Part shown: one piece after another, positions 13,054-47,311 of the stretch
How the letters are laid out: every line of letters begins with the position of its first letter
How positions within the stretch are numbered: position 1 is the first letter of the stretch
DNA from: Elgaria multicarinata webbii
Lineage: Eukaryota > Chordata > Lepidosauria > Squamata > Anguidae
Reading direction: 5' to 3'
Length of the DNA stretch: 64,000 nt
Assembly (NCBI RefSeq): GCF_023053635.1
Contig: NC_086178.1
Coordinates: 93,914,226-93,978,225, forward strand
Position numbers and translations under genes: made by a program
The notes under the pieces: generated by a model
Told to the model about the DNA's origin: nothing
Database searches by the model: none
What the model saw: only the letters and a program-made list of their open reading frames with translations

Positions 13054-13581
13054 TTTCTTACCCGCCTCTCCGATTGGATCAAGGCGGGGAACAACAACAA
13101 GCATAAAATACATAAAATACTGATTAAAAACATGGTATACACTGTTTAAAAACATCCTAAAAACATATTAAAATATCCTAAAATTCTACTGGATAAGCTT
13201 GCCAGAAGAGATTAGGCTTGACAGCCTTCTTGAATGCTAAAAGACTGTCAAGCTGATGAGTCTCAACCAGCAGGCTATTCCACAGTCTGGGAGCAGCCGC
13301 AGAGAAGGTTCTTTGGGTTATGGTTGTCAGCCCAGTCTTTGCTGGCTGAAGGAAATTCTTCCAGAGGACCTGAGAGTGCGGGGCGGATTGTACGGGACAA
13401 GGCGATCCTGTAGGTAGCCTGAACCCAAACCATGTAGGGCTTTAAAAGTGATAACCAACACTTTATACTTCTCCCGGAAACTAATTGGCAGCCAGTGAAG
13501 AGATTTTAGGACTGGTGTGATGTGATCACCCCTAGATGTTCCAGTGACCAACCTGGCTGCCATATTTTGAACTATCATTTA
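13024..13581 (-). mobile_element. L2/CR1-type LINE 3' fragment, minus strand
   Basis: On the minus strand a remnant frame reads QNMAARLVTGTSRGDHITPV, then [11 protein letters not shown] and [20 protein letters not shown], the classic end of a CR1/L2-clade reverse transcriptase. A 3'UTR and an A-rich tail follow. The 5' end is cut and only the C-terminal part of ORF2 remains. The same family recurs at 51628-52140. Confidence 0.8.
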
Positions 13582-14391
13582 ACTCCAAGAAACTGCTCAG
13601 AATGGCAGCTTATATAGCTGGCACTGGTGAGTACTTATGGGCTGTCTATCTCCAGTAAAACATGCCACTCTATTCTGCTCTTGTCTCGAATATGTGCAGT
13701 CTCTTTGCAGTGGCCTGGTAGAGTTATTGGAATATAGTGCATAGATCCTGTATTCCCCACTAATTTTATAATCCAATCTTTTTAAAGGCAACTTTGATAG
13801 CAAAATGAAATCTAATAGTTTCAAATCACTTAACATTTGGCATGTTTTACTACAAAGGTTCTCAATATGGTTTTTACTTCATATTGTAAGTTAATAGAAG
13901 TTTAGTACCCTGCGTTCATGCACTCCCCACCCCTCCTTTTCTGATACAGCCACCAAGAAGAAATTAATCACAACTTTCCCTATCATTCCAACCTGGACAA
14001 ACTGTGGTTAATTTTAACTATGCTGGGTAAAAACAAGCCAGCTTTATTGAACTATGGTTTGAAGTTGGCTTGTTGCTATTAAGTTTAGTTGTCTGGGTTC
14101 AGCTGACATCGCAAGTGGTAGTTAATAAGTTTTTTAAAAGCAAAAGCTTCCAAAATCATGACAACTATACTAGGATTAAACCTAGGCTTGGCTTGTTTTT
14201 GTTTTGTTTAATGCTAAAGCATAATTTAAGCCTTGAGTCTGGACAAGCTCATTCTCTGTTCCTGATCATATTTAATGCAATGTTGTCACCTTCAAAGTTG
14301 GCAGCATTGGCAGTGCTTCTGTATCGGAGCTACTTAGCGCCTGTCCTCAGCAGGTAATGACCATTTCAGAATACCCTAAACCTCTCACTAC

Positions 14392-14917
14392 CATAGGCGT
14401 GCGCAAGGGGTGTGCCCAGGCACATCCTAACATCTCAAGCAATAAGCAAATTGAAGGGGCCATTGAGTGCGGATCCAGATGCAGCAGGAACAGTCCTCCG
14501 GCTGCTCCACTGCCACACTGAAGAACCACTGCCTTGGAGAGAGCACCTTTGCTCCCAGCAGCAGGAGCGAAAAGGAACAGCTCTGGTGGGAGCCTCGTTG
14601 CCCGGAGCTGAGCTTTAAAGAGGCCAGGAGGAGGGCCCCTGAAAACTAATATCACCTCGTAAGCCCCTCCTCCGCCCAGTGTTACCACAAAGTCCCACCC
14701 ATGTTGGGGCTTGACCGTCTCCTCATTCCCCCCCACAACCTGCAGCAGCACTCCCAAGGTCAGGCAAGCCGAATGTGGAGTTGGGCATGTGTATTAAACA
14801 GTGTTTAATAAATATACGAATAAAAACTGTCTTTTATGATTGAGTATTCAATAAATGTTCACCTTTAAAAAAATCCCTAGGTGCACACCCTAATGAAAAG
14901 TGCTGCGCATGCCTATG
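14392..14917. mobile_element. hAT non-autonomous transposon, 526 bp, perfect 8-bp TSD
   Basis: The ends CATAGGCGTGCGCA and TGCGCATGCCTATG are inverted copies. The element is flanked by identical 8-bp direct repeats CTCACTAC (14384-14391 and 14918-14925), the size expected for hAT. The interior is GC-rich with no transposase that I recognise; its one longish minus-strand frame has no known motif. Confidence 0.85.
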
Positions 14918-15477
14918 CTCACTACTTGTTGAGGTAAGTTGGGGAAGGGGAAATGGAGCAACTGTGTGGAACTGCACACATACATTGTTTTTCCATGTCA
15001 TGGCTTCTGGGTGAAAGTCAGGTTTAGAGGAAAACATAAACAGATCCCCTTGAACTTACATATTTTAAACCACAATCAAAACCTAAATTGGTGCTTATAG
15101 CTTGTCTAGTAAAAATCAGATTGGCACTTGCCAGTTTTGCCATGGCACAAAAAGATGGCTCCAAGACACAGATCTTAAAAATCTTCAAAAGATTCTCCTG
15201 CAAACCACATCAGGTCATAAATCAACTCTGTCCATACCTGTTTGTTGGTGGTTTGGGGGAGGGATGCCATGAAAGAGCAAATCATAAAAACCCATGTGCC
15301 TGAACTCTGGTATAGTTTTTGTTTGTTTTACTGTTCAAGCTATAGACACTCACGTAAACCTTGGATGTGATTTGGGGGGGATCCAATGTAAAAATCATGC
15401 ACATTCATGAGGATCCATTTTTATTTACAACAGACTTTCTGCCTTCTTTCATGCAGTAGGTTTCCCTGGTTGTCTTA

Positions 15478-15537
15478 TTTTTGTGAACCGCCTAGAGAGC
15501 TTCGGCTATTGGGCGGTATAAAAATGCAATAAATATC
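15478..15537 (+). mobile_element. L2 LINE 3' tail
   Basis: This short terminal piece carries the tail signature gtgaaccgcctagagagctt, then cggctattgggcggtataaa and AATAAA. It is a truncated insertion. Confidence 0.6.
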
Positions 15538-15609
15538 AACACTGCCACAGCAGCCATTTGTTGGTAACAGCTATAATACCCAAAATTCCAAAAAGGTTGG
15601 GGACTTTTA

Positions 15610-15780
15610 CCCTATTGCTTCGATTCTAAGACACACTTTTTTCCTCATATAAACATCTCTAAAAATGGGGTGCATCTTAAAATCGCGGGTGTGTCTTAGG
15701 GTTTTTTTTCCGGTTGGTGGTACTGAAATCAGTGTGCGTCTTACAATCGATGGCGTCTTACAATCGAAGAAATACGGTAT
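15610..15780. mobile_element. MITE with 'TTCGATTCTAAGAC' inverted ends
   Basis: The left end reads ccctattgcttcgattctaa and the right end, in reverse, ccgtatttcttcgattgtaa. Both are followed by GACRC, and TA lies on either side. A Tc1/mariner-like origin is possible from the TA flanks, but this is not secure. Confidence 0.45.
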
Positions 15781-16261
15781 ATACCTAAAGCCTTGCCAGC
15801 TTTTCATGAATACTACCACTTAAAAGTAGTACAGTAATACTAGTAGGAGAACAAATGTAGAATTCTACTAATTGAACTTCTTTTGGCCTGAGGCTACAAA
15901 TCTGTATAGCTGCATTCCCATATTAATACCAGACTTGAAATGGCACTGCTAGTCTATTGGGGCAGGGGACGGACCACCTCAGCATACACCTGGCCTCAAA
16001 TGTTGGCGAAGTCAAAACAATTTACTGCTGAGGCACTAGTTTAGAGCCTATTTTTTGTTTTAGTTCTGCTCAGGAAACCCATCCCCCACAGCATTTCTAG
16101 CCTTTCCCATTACAAACGTTCCCTATTTCTTTACAGTTCCTCCTCCCTAGGTATCAGGTGATAAGTGTTTTCCTCTCTGGAACAAAATTTGCCTCAAACG
16201 TTATTGGAATAATTGTGTACTAAAGGCTCAAAAAGTACAACGCTCTCACGCACCACTTAAG

Positions 16262-16503
16262 GACGGCCATTGCCAGACTATTTTGCGCCCTAGGCAAGGC
16301 GAGCTACTTGCAACCCTCCAAAAAAAAAAAGTGTGAACTTCGATTCAGCTGTTCAAGAAGCGTTTCTGAACTATTATATTTTCCTTTTATTACGTTTTTT
16401 CTTAAAACAGCTAATTTGTATAAAACGGTGACCCTTAAAGGGCAGTAGTGCGCTCCTCTGAGGTCTGCACCCTAGCCGGCCTAATGGTTGCGCCGGCCTT
16501 TCA
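16262..16503. mobile_element. Possible worn DNA transposon
   Basis: The left end has ggccattgccagac..ttttgcgccctagg. The right end, read in reverse, has ggccggcgcaaccattaggc and ctagggtgcag. The ends look like relics of one inverted repeat. Limits and family are unsure. Confidence 0.35.
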
Positions 16504-16775
16504 CTTAAGCAAACCCTCCTGCTATCCGTCTCTCTCAAACTGCAGTGATCACAAGGCAGACATGGTGCGGGTTTGTGAGTTAGCGTGACGAGGAGTGTGT
16601 GGTATCATGTTTTCACTGGAGTGCTCTTTCCCCCCAGAATACATGTCTCAGCGACTGCAAATACAGCAACACCGAAAATAGTTGCCTTCAAAGTGACAAA
16701 ACTCTGTGAAGCAAACGACCACATTTAAGGAAAGAAAAAGAACTCCCCTCTGTGCGACAGGAGGCCACCTGGTGC

Positions 16776-16872
16776 CCTCCAGGTCTCGGACTACAACTCT
16801 CATAATCCCCTGACCATTGGCGATACTGGTTGTAGTCTATTGTAGTTCGAAACTTCTGGAGGCCGGGGGAGG
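16776..16872. mobile_element. Palindromic MITE upstream of DNA2
   Basis: It reads ggactacaactctcataatc, then ccctgaccattggcgatact and a 'tgtagttcgaaacttctgg' end, the same family as 59988-60113. It ends about 200 bases before the DNA2 start, at the edge of the GC-rich promoter region. Confidence 0.5.
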
Positions 16873-17077
16873 GAGCACTAGGCTGCTGACCCTGAAGCAG
16901 CAAAGCTTCACCGGCTGCTAAGAAGACGGAGGGAAAAGAAGACCGTTTAACGCGCGCAAACGGAGCGCAGCCAGAGAAAGGAACTCCTCCTCCGGCACCT
17001 CATAGGCCAACGCGGTTGCTGCGCCTGCGCTATGGCGTCCTCCCCATTTGGAGACTTCTCCATTTGGAGAACTCGGG

Positions 17078-39896
<22,819 letters not shown>

Positions 39897-41115
39897 CGAG
39901 ACGTCAAGGGAAAAATCTTCATTCATGTGCTGCGAAACTGTCAATTACACTTGAAGGTGCTATGTTGTCAAATATATTTAATTTCAGTCTGTTTTTGTAC
40001 AGATGGATAACTCCTTATGTAGTTCTTTTAAAAGCTGGCCATTTTAAAACCGGAACACGTCTGTCTTTTGAAGGTTTTAAATGGTTGCTTTTATTCTATT
40101 CTTGTGAATGGGGTTTTTCTATGTCATCTAGCTTAAGTGGAACTCTTTGGAGTCCCATTGATAGTGATGGTATGTGGTGGATGAGGCTTCAGGATATGCT
40201 TAATTCTCTCAGTGGGAGATCAGTGGAATTTCTAAGTGCTCAATCATGGCTAGATTGTGCCCCCTAGCAGGTAAGGGATAAGATCTTCAGTAAGGATTAA
40301 AAATTGGATGTTCTGTTCTGTCTTTCATCTGTCACTTTTGTTTGAATGGCAATAATTATAGGGCACAACTCTATGCATGTTTAGATAGGGGGGAAATCTT
40401 ACAGTTCCCAGCATTTTCCAGGCAGGCTGGAGAATGCTGTAAGTTGAAGTTGTTTGTTCTTCTGTCAAAACATGTATAGGATTGTGCTCTTAAGGATACT
40501 GAATTTAATATGTGCGTAGTCTTACAACTTGATGAAGGTTCTTATCTTAATGTTAAAATTTCACACATGAATACCAAATTTTAGGAAGGTTTTCTCCCTG
40601 TTTGCCATTCAATAAACTTTCCTGATTTCCCCCTCTCAAACTTGTTCTTTTTTCTAAAGTGTCAAAACAAAAAAATAACCCCTAAATTGAGATGACAAAT
40701 TGATCATTTCCTTCTTCCATGTTGATTTATCCTCCTTGCTTAAATGTTTATATACGCAACTCTATTAAGAGTGGCTTGTTTTTATTAAGAAAGAACTTCC
40801 AAAATGGTTTTCCTTTTGTAATGCCATAGCTTGACCAAATTATCTGGGGAGACAGAATTGCAAATTCCAAATTTTATATATATTCTAGTCACCTATTGCT
40901 ATCTTAATTTAAATCAGTGTAGAGTTTCATTTTTCTATATTTTATTTCTGAAAAATAAAAAACAATACCTCAGGCTTGATACTTTTAACTTGGTTTTGAA
41001 TCCATTGTTGCACTGGCATCCTTTCCGCATATATTATGTATAAACCTTTGTGCCTCTGATGTGTAGAGTTATTAAACTCTCACCTGTTTTTGTAGTATAT
41101 TTAATAAAATGCATT
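39897..41115 (+). other. DNA2: DNA2 3'UTR (probable extent)
   Basis: AATAAA is seen at 40611-40616, about 40954 and 41103-41108. A 124-codon frame that opens over the stop codon (39893-40267) is taken as chance. A palindromic MITE lies inside at 40361-40499, so the mRNA may carry its hairpin. Confidence 0.5.
40361..40499. mobile_element. Palindromic MITE, TTA family, copy 4 (in DNA2 3'UTR)
   Basis: GGGCACAACTCTATGCATGT..GGGGAAATCTTACAG, centre, CAAAACATGTATAGGATTGT and GCTC. Flanks are ATA and TTA. Arms pair over about 50 bases. Confidence 0.65.
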
Positions 41116-42680
41116 TGCTATACATTTCCATTACTAGTATGTTTTAACTAAATGTGTTAATTTCATTTTCATCTAACAATAAACTATAAGTTTACTAAAT
41201 CTATCAAACATTTAAACTTCATTTGCAAATAGCTGCTACACTGGTTGTTTGTGACAAGTAAAAAATTGCCTCCAGACAACCAAGGTAGGAAGCTGTTGTA
41301 AAATGGAAGTTAATAATTTGCAGTTTACCAACAACCTAGAAAAAGACACACAAACACAGGTATGTGGACTAGTGATTTCTGAGGGTTTATTTTAAAATTA
41401 GTTATACTGACTACCAATATACCAACTCCAGTTGTGTCACAGTACTGAATAGCTTGGGTCGGTGGATATGGAGAGCAAAGAGGCTGAAGTGGATTAAAAA
41501 TGGCAACAGTTTTTCATTGATTACATTTCAAAGAATTTGCAGCATAGGGCTAGGATCCTTTCATCATGCAACCAAACTGCTGGGCGATACTACCATTGCA
41601 ACATGCATGCTGGAGTCCTGTAGATGAGAGAAGTAGGAATTTTGGACCCACCACAGTTGCCTCCCGCAACTTTGGTTTGTGTTAGGCATGCTAGCTCCCA
41701 TCCTATGCAAGCTTTGAAGCCACATCACCACTTACCCCTACCCAAAGATATGGCCTAGTCTGAATGCTGCTGGGCAAAGTTATAATGGAAACAGAATCAC
41801 CTGATACTGACAAAGGACCAGGTGCCCCAGACTATAGCAAATTGGACTTTAAGTAATTAAAGTCTTGCTTTGAGGAAGGCACCCCCCTTCCCATGTGGGA
41901 CCAGTTGCACATGGGGGTAAATAGATTTAGGGAGACCAGGTAGGGAAGACTGCGACAACAGTGCCAAAGCTGCATGCTGGGCCTATTCATGGCCTGGCCC
42001 GGAGAAGGACCAGAACAAGAAGGTTCTCCCATCTATCTGCTGATTGTCTCTTGGGTGGGGTTCTAGCCCTAAGGAACTGCACAATTACCAGCAGAATGCC
42101 GTGCAGCTGGCTTCACTACTTCCCTTTGTGCAACAGGGAACTGGTGCTCACTTCCTAAACAAAGTTACTTTGCAAACTTATGATAGATTTTGTTGCAAAA
42201 TCATTTGGAATATAGGCTGCAATTTTATGCTTATTTATTTGGGAGTAAGGCCCTTTCAATTCAATGGGCCGTTCTTCTATATTAGTGCAATTGCTTTATA
42301 TAACGTTACGTTTTATTTAGCTTCTTTGAGTCAATTGAATGGCAAGATATAAATTTAAACATTCCATTGAAAGCAGTAAGGGTTCTATATAAGGAAATGC
42401 TTAGAAACTGGGTGCCAAGTAGTCCTACGTTTTGGACAGGGCGATGTTTGTGTTTTCTCTTCTCACTGGTTCAATCTAATACTGCAAAACACTGTGTCAG
42501 CATATGTGTTGCTTTCCTTTTTGCTGTTCTGATTTATACAGTAAAGCAGTACATATGCTTTGTTCTGGAGGCCTGCTTAGGGCAGGAATGAGCAAAGATA
42601 GATCTTCAGATTTTTGGGACTTCAGCTGGTCAGGAATGCTGGAAATTAGAGCTCCAAAAAACTGGAGATCCACTTTCTGC
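41116..42680. other. Intergenic, mostly unexplained
   Basis: This is AT-rich DNA downstream of DNA2. A worn 'gggagtaaggccctttcaattcaatggg' type repeat is at about 42206-42275 and a relic of the 'acttcagctggtcaggaatgctgg' MITE at 42580-42685. No gene is seen. Confidence 0.45.
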
Positions 42681-42689
42681 CCACTCCTA

Positions 42690-42834
42690 GGCCATAGCTA
42701 GAACTAAGGTTTATCCCAGGATCATCTGGGGTTCTTCCCTGCCTGAGTGCTGGATGCCCTGTGTGGCACTTAGATGAACAGGTTTGACCCCAGGACAATC
42801 CTGGGATAAACCTTAGGTAGGTCTAGCTACGGCC
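42690..42834. mobile_element. Palindromic MITE with CTA target duplication
   Basis: GGCCATAGCTAGAACTAAGG TTTATCCCAGGAT on the left and its complement ATCCTGGGATAAACCTTAGG..CTAGCTACGGCC on the right. CTA flanks both ends (42687-42689, 42835-42837). A 3-bp duplication suggests PIF/Harbinger kinship. Confidence 0.75.
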
Positions 42835-42851
42835 CTAGTTTATAGTTCTCC

Positions 42852-43040
42852 TATGCCCAGTGTGGTTTAGTGGTTAAAGTATTAAGCTAGGACTGAGGAG
42901 ATCCAAATTCAAATCCCTACTCAGCTGTGGAGTTCACCAGGTAAGCTTGGGCCAGGCCCTGTCTCTCTTGTGAGGGGAAAATGGAGGAATTCATATATGG
43001 TGCCTTAAGCTTCCTGGAGGAAAGAAGACATAAAAATACT
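42852..43040 (+). mobile_element. tRNA-derived SINE (Sauria-like), plus strand
   Basis: agtgtggtttagtggttaaa, then the B box (aattcaaatccctactcagc), a 'cttgggccaggccctgtctc' body and the tail cttcctggaggaaagaag. A diverged copy 16 bases after the CTA MITE. Confidence 0.65.
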
Positions 43041-43073
43041 TTACAGCTCAGTTTTTTACAAAAAGGAATCTTT

Positions 43074-43089
43074 CTCGGGGGGGGGGGGA
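43074..43089. repeat. Poly-G run
   Basis: A G tract with one early interruption, directly after the SINE. Confidence 0.7.
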
Positions 43090-43376
43090 GAGTGCAAATC
43101 ATAAGAACTTGTCCATTGGACTCTCATTATTCTCCTCTTTTGCTATTTTGTTAGAAAGTTTGGAACTGCTTAGAGGGGCATTCTCTTTTAAATAGTCTCT
43201 CAGGGCCTCAGCCATATTATAGGACTTGGTGCTGTTGAACCAAGCACTAGGGGCTCATCCCCCCTCCTCCTCCCTCCCAATCCCCTTTCCTTTTGTGTCA
43301 TGTCTTTTAGATTGTAAGCCTGTGGACAGGGACTGTCAAGAAATATTTTTGTAAGCCGCCATGAGAGCATTGTAAA

Positions 43377-43655
43377 TCTACACCAAGCAGGATATTCCAC
43401 TATGAAAGCGGTATATAAAAGGCAGGAGCCACACTACTGCTTTATAGTATTGAAGTGCACTGATAACTGTTGGGAACCATGACACATACCATATACTACT
43501 TTCATACCACTTTCATAGTGTTATATCCTGCTTGGTGTAGATATGCCATGGTCCCCAACAGTTGTCAGTGCACTTCAGTACCGCTATAAAGCAGTAGTGT
43601 GGCTCCTGCCGTTTATATACCACTTTCATAGTGGAATATCCTGCTTGGTGTAGAT
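43377..43655. mobile_element. Nested palindromic MITE
   Basis: The outer arms (43378-43485 and 43545-43652) are near-perfect inverted copies: ctacaccaagcaggatattc CACTATGAAAG..GGTATATAAA..GGCAGGAGCCACACTACTGC. Between them lies a third inverted end (tatcctgcttggtgtagata), so one copy seems to have sat in or next to another. Confidence 0.7.
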
Positions 43656-43799
43656 GAGCCCTTGGGCTTGCTACCAAAGGAATGCATAGGGCTCCAGACA
43701 CCCTGCTGTAGTCACAACCTGGACAGAGGTGGAAAATGGGCATCAAAGTTCATGTCATACAGTATATTGACAATCAACTCATTTAACCAATTACGGATG

Positions 43800-45180
43800 A
43801 GGAAGCGCCTTTTTTTTTTTTTTTTTTTTGCGCCCTAGTGCTGGATTCCAGTTTGGAGAAACAATATATTACTGACATATACTTGATGAATCTAATGGCT
43901 GGATTAATCAACTATCTGCCAGTAGTATATCTGTTTAACATGGAAAATATGAACCTCTTTGAACAGGAAAACTGGATTGCCTAGTAATGGCAATAACAGG
44001 AAGTTCGTTGCTGATGTGTGTGCTCTCTATTCAAGAGTGGAAGGGGGCACTTCAGCTCTGTATGTTTACAACGTTTCTGTTATGCTGGTGTGGAAGGTAG
44101 AATGTTCATTTTTGGGGAGAAGATACTTAAAAATGGGCTGGAAGCAAGATGCTTTATATTTCAAACCCCCTTTTTATGTATGACCCTGTATAAAATTCAG
44201 TTAATACAAAGTGTAAAATGTGAGGACTTCTGAATTTTTAAAGACAAAAGGAATCTTAGATGAAGTAATGATAGAATCAGTAAGTCTTTGGATTCTGCCT
44301 AAAATAATGTATTTTACTGTATTTTGTGAGGGTTTAGAGATAATTCTCTGAAACAAATCACAAACAGGACTTCCACCCCACCCCATGTGTTAAAGTTACT
44401 ATTGTGGAGAAACTTGATCATAAGGGCAAGAAATGGCATTTATTGAGAGAGGGGGTGGAAGGAGCCACATTAAGTCCACAGTCCTAGGCTCTGCATTAAT
44501 ACATACAACTTGGCTGTTCACTCTACTTACTTAAATAGTTTTTAAACATTGCAGGTAACAATGCTGGTCCATTAAGGGGGGAAAAATAAAAATGTGCCCA
44601 CTCCTTTGTGATATTTTAGATGGTCCTAACAGCCATTACTTGTGAAACAGAGTCCCTAATTTTCATTCAAAGGTATGTGCTTGAAAGGATGAAAGCAGTT
44701 CCTATGTGAACTAGATTTAAGGAAAAACTGATCCATATTAAATAATCCTATCATGGATAGCTGAAGGAATCACAAAAGCAAAGGCTAGTTTTTGTTTTGT
44801 TTTTTAACAAAGTAAATACGCAGAATAGTGACTGCACATTTTGGCTGTTGGCTAGAAGTTGTAGAACTTCTTTAAGCCCAAATGCTGCATTCCATTCAGA
44901 GACGCTCTTGGAGTTCATTCCACTGATGGGTGAGGCCAAAAATTCCAGCATATTTTAGTTTAAAGTTCTTACTATCAGTAATGCATTTCAGCCTTTTAGA
45001 ATGGGGGGAAAGCTGCATAACTCCAGGAAACCCATCAAACAGTCAGTGACCGGGAGGAAGGCCCCAGGGATGGGGGAAAGGCATAGCAAACCTACTCCCC
45101 AGCCCTAGCATGAGTTGCTGCACCCCTGGCTTGAGACTTTTTTTTAATGAAAACAGATTCTGGGGATTATGGTTCATGGG
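43800..45180. other. Intergenic stretch upstream of RUFY2
   Basis: Apart from the hAT-type relic at 44990-45130 nothing is recognised. The frames at 43959-44233 lack a family match. Confidence 0.4.
43811..43829. repeat. Poly-T run
   Basis: A pure T tract before gcgccctagtgctgg. It may be the tail of a minus-strand retrocopy or simple slippage. Confidence 0.7.
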
Positions 45181-45207
45181 GAAGCAACTGCTCCCCTCCC
45201 CAACTCA

Positions 45208-45410
45208 AGAACATAAGAAGAACCGTGCTGAATCACACCAAGAGTTCATCTAGTCTAACATTCTGTTCATACAGTGGCCAACCAGCTGTTGACAAGGAAC
45301 CAACAAACAGGACACAAGTATGACAGCATCCTCCTTCCCATAATCTTCAGCAGTGTACATAGGCTTACTGCCTCTGCTACTGGAGATAGCGGCACATAAC
45401 TATTAGGACT
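45208..45410 (+). mobile_element. Dispersed 'ACATAAGA' repeat, second copy
   Basis: aagaacataagaagaaccgt, then gctgaatcacaccaagagtt, ctagtctaacattctgttca and cagtggccaaccagctgtt. It matches the copy at 6060-6245. Confidence 0.65.
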
Positions 45411-45412
45411 AG

Positions 45413-45645
45413 TAGGCACTGGTGTAGTGGCTAAAGTGTTGGGCTGGGAGTCAGGAGATCCAGGTTCTAGTCCCCACTCAGCCATGGAAACCCACTGTGT
45501 GACTTTGGGCCAGTCACAGGCTCTCAGCCCAACCCACCTCACAGGGTTGTTGTGATGATAAAATGGAGAGGAGGAGGAGGATTCTGTACGCTGCCTTGGG
45601 TTCCTTGGAGGTAAAAAGGCGGGATATAAATGCAATAATACAATT
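45413..45645 (+). mobile_element. tRNA-derived SINE (Sauria-like), best copy
   Basis: Head aggcactggtgtagtggcta AAGTGTTGGGCTGGGAGTCAGG; B box AGGTTCTAGTCCCCACTCAGC; body GTGTGACTTTGGGCCAGTC..CTCACAGGGTTGTTGTGATG; tail CGCTGCCTTGGGTTCCTTGG and GGCGGGATATAAATG. It is nearly full length and the least decayed of five copies. Such SINEs borrow a LINE tail for mobility. Confidence 0.85.
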
Positions 45646-45759
45646 TATCTAAGCCCCTTTTAAAGCCACCCGAATTGGTGGCCATAACTACGTCTTCGTA
45701 GTAGCGAATTCCCTAGCTTAACTATGGGCGCTGTACTTAGATGACACAGGGATAAGCTC

Positions 45760-46560
45760 TGCGTGCAGCAGCCTTGGCCCTGGCTCTTCCCAGAAACGCT
45801 TCGCTTCGCCTTACCGGTATTGGCACTTCTTCACTCCCGCCGGCGAAGCTTCTCGGGTCCTCCTGCCGCCAGGGGCGCAGCGGGCGAGACACTGTGTGGG
45901 AAGGGGAGGAGGAGAAGCAGGAGGTGGGTGGAGGCGGAGATGGATGAGGATGAGGAGGGCTGGAGAAGGGCCGTGAAAGGAGCAAAGGCTGGGACCGCAC
46001 TGAGCTGCTCGGGCAGCTGCTGCTCTTCGCTGGCCATGGGTAAGAGGGGAAGGGCGGCGGCGGCCCCCGCCGGGAGCAAAGCCCAAGGCAGAGGGCGCCT
46101 TTTATTCCCCTTTAACGGTTGGGTCCGAGGCTCTGGGGGGGACCGTGTTTTCCTGAGGGGTGGGGGCGGCTTGGTCGTGGTTTGGAGCTGGGTCCTCCCT
46201 CCGCGGTTTACTGCCTGCGTTGGGATAAGTCCGCTCCCTCTTCGGCGGGTACAGGAAGGGGCTAAGGCCGCCCCTTGAGTTGCTGTTGGATGCAAACAAC
46301 AGGTCTAACACGCCTCCCCCCCTGGTGCTTCTCCTGCATTGTGGGCACCTGAGTGGGAAACTCATTAGTCATTGAGGCCGCTTCGAAAAAAGTCTCTCTC
46401 GGCCCATTCATCTCCTCTACCCCGCTTAGGCTCCTGGGTTGAAACACGGGTAGCGCCCCACCACCACCACCCCGGTTCTTCTATGGGACCCAAGAGCTGC
46501 TTGTTAGCCTAGATACGCCGAATGAGAAGTGGGTCGGCCGTAAAATGGCTACGGGCTGGT
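45760..46560 (+). promoter_or_regulatory. RUFY2: RUFY2 CpG-island promoter
   Basis: A strongly GC- and CpG-rich stretch spans the first exon (ggcggcggcggcccccgccg). No TATA box is evident. A second GC-rich patch lies at 46830-47060. The long open frames here on both strands are a result of base composition. Confidence 0.7.
46036..46039 (+). CDS. RUFY2: RUFY2 coding exon 1 (four coding bases)
   Basis: ATG G|GTAAGA. It joins to CTGTGAAAG of exon 2 to give MAVKDP, one residue different from human MATKDP. The 5'UTR lies in the CpG island upstream. Confidence 0.85.
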
Positions 46561-47189
46561 TGTGCAAAGACGTTAGGGGTCCTCGCCCGGGACACCTCAT
46601 GATACCGCCCCCACACAGCTTTTTCACGTTCTCAAATGGTCGCTCAAGAGGGAATAGTGACTCCGAATGAAAAAGCCTGTATGAGGCAGAGCTTTATCAC
46701 CACGGGAGACTGGTGACACTAAGCAACGCGTGGGCCGTACTAAGAAGTGCTGTTTCATACATCCATGAGATAAATATTTATGTTATAAAGAACGGAACAC
46801 GTGTTCAAAAGGGTCACACGACCAGGGGAGGGAGCCCTTTGAGTATTCGGCCAGAGGCGCATAGAGCTCTTCCATGTGAGTGGGGGAGGGATTCCGGGCT
46901 ACTCAGGTTGTGCTGAACGCGCAGCTGGGGAGGGGGGCGTGGGGCATGGGGCATGTCCAGAGAGCGCACGGGGGCGAGGCATCGCTAGACTCCGTGGGCC
47001 TCTTGGGTGCTTCAAATGCTCGAGAAGGGGGTTGTCTGAAGCCGCCCCTTGTGATCTTTGGTGCAGCTAATCATGTCCCCATAGCAGCTGCCCCAAAAGC
47101 AAAGAAGTTGAACACTGTTTTCAAAGGGGCTTACTTCCAGGTAATATAGTGTTTGCAATCACAGCCCTAATACTGTAGTCCTAAATTAG

Positions 47190-47228
<39 letters not shown>

Positions 47229-47273
47229 TGAGTGAGAGAGAGAGAGAGAGAGTGAGTGAGAGAGAGAGAGAGT

Positions 47274-47311
<38 letters not shown>

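Noticed and set aside
45763-46278. 171-codon frame over the RUFY2 island
   Set aside because: It runs through the exon 1 donor and starts at a GTG; only the part from ATG 45940 to 46039 may be coding, and that is reported separately.
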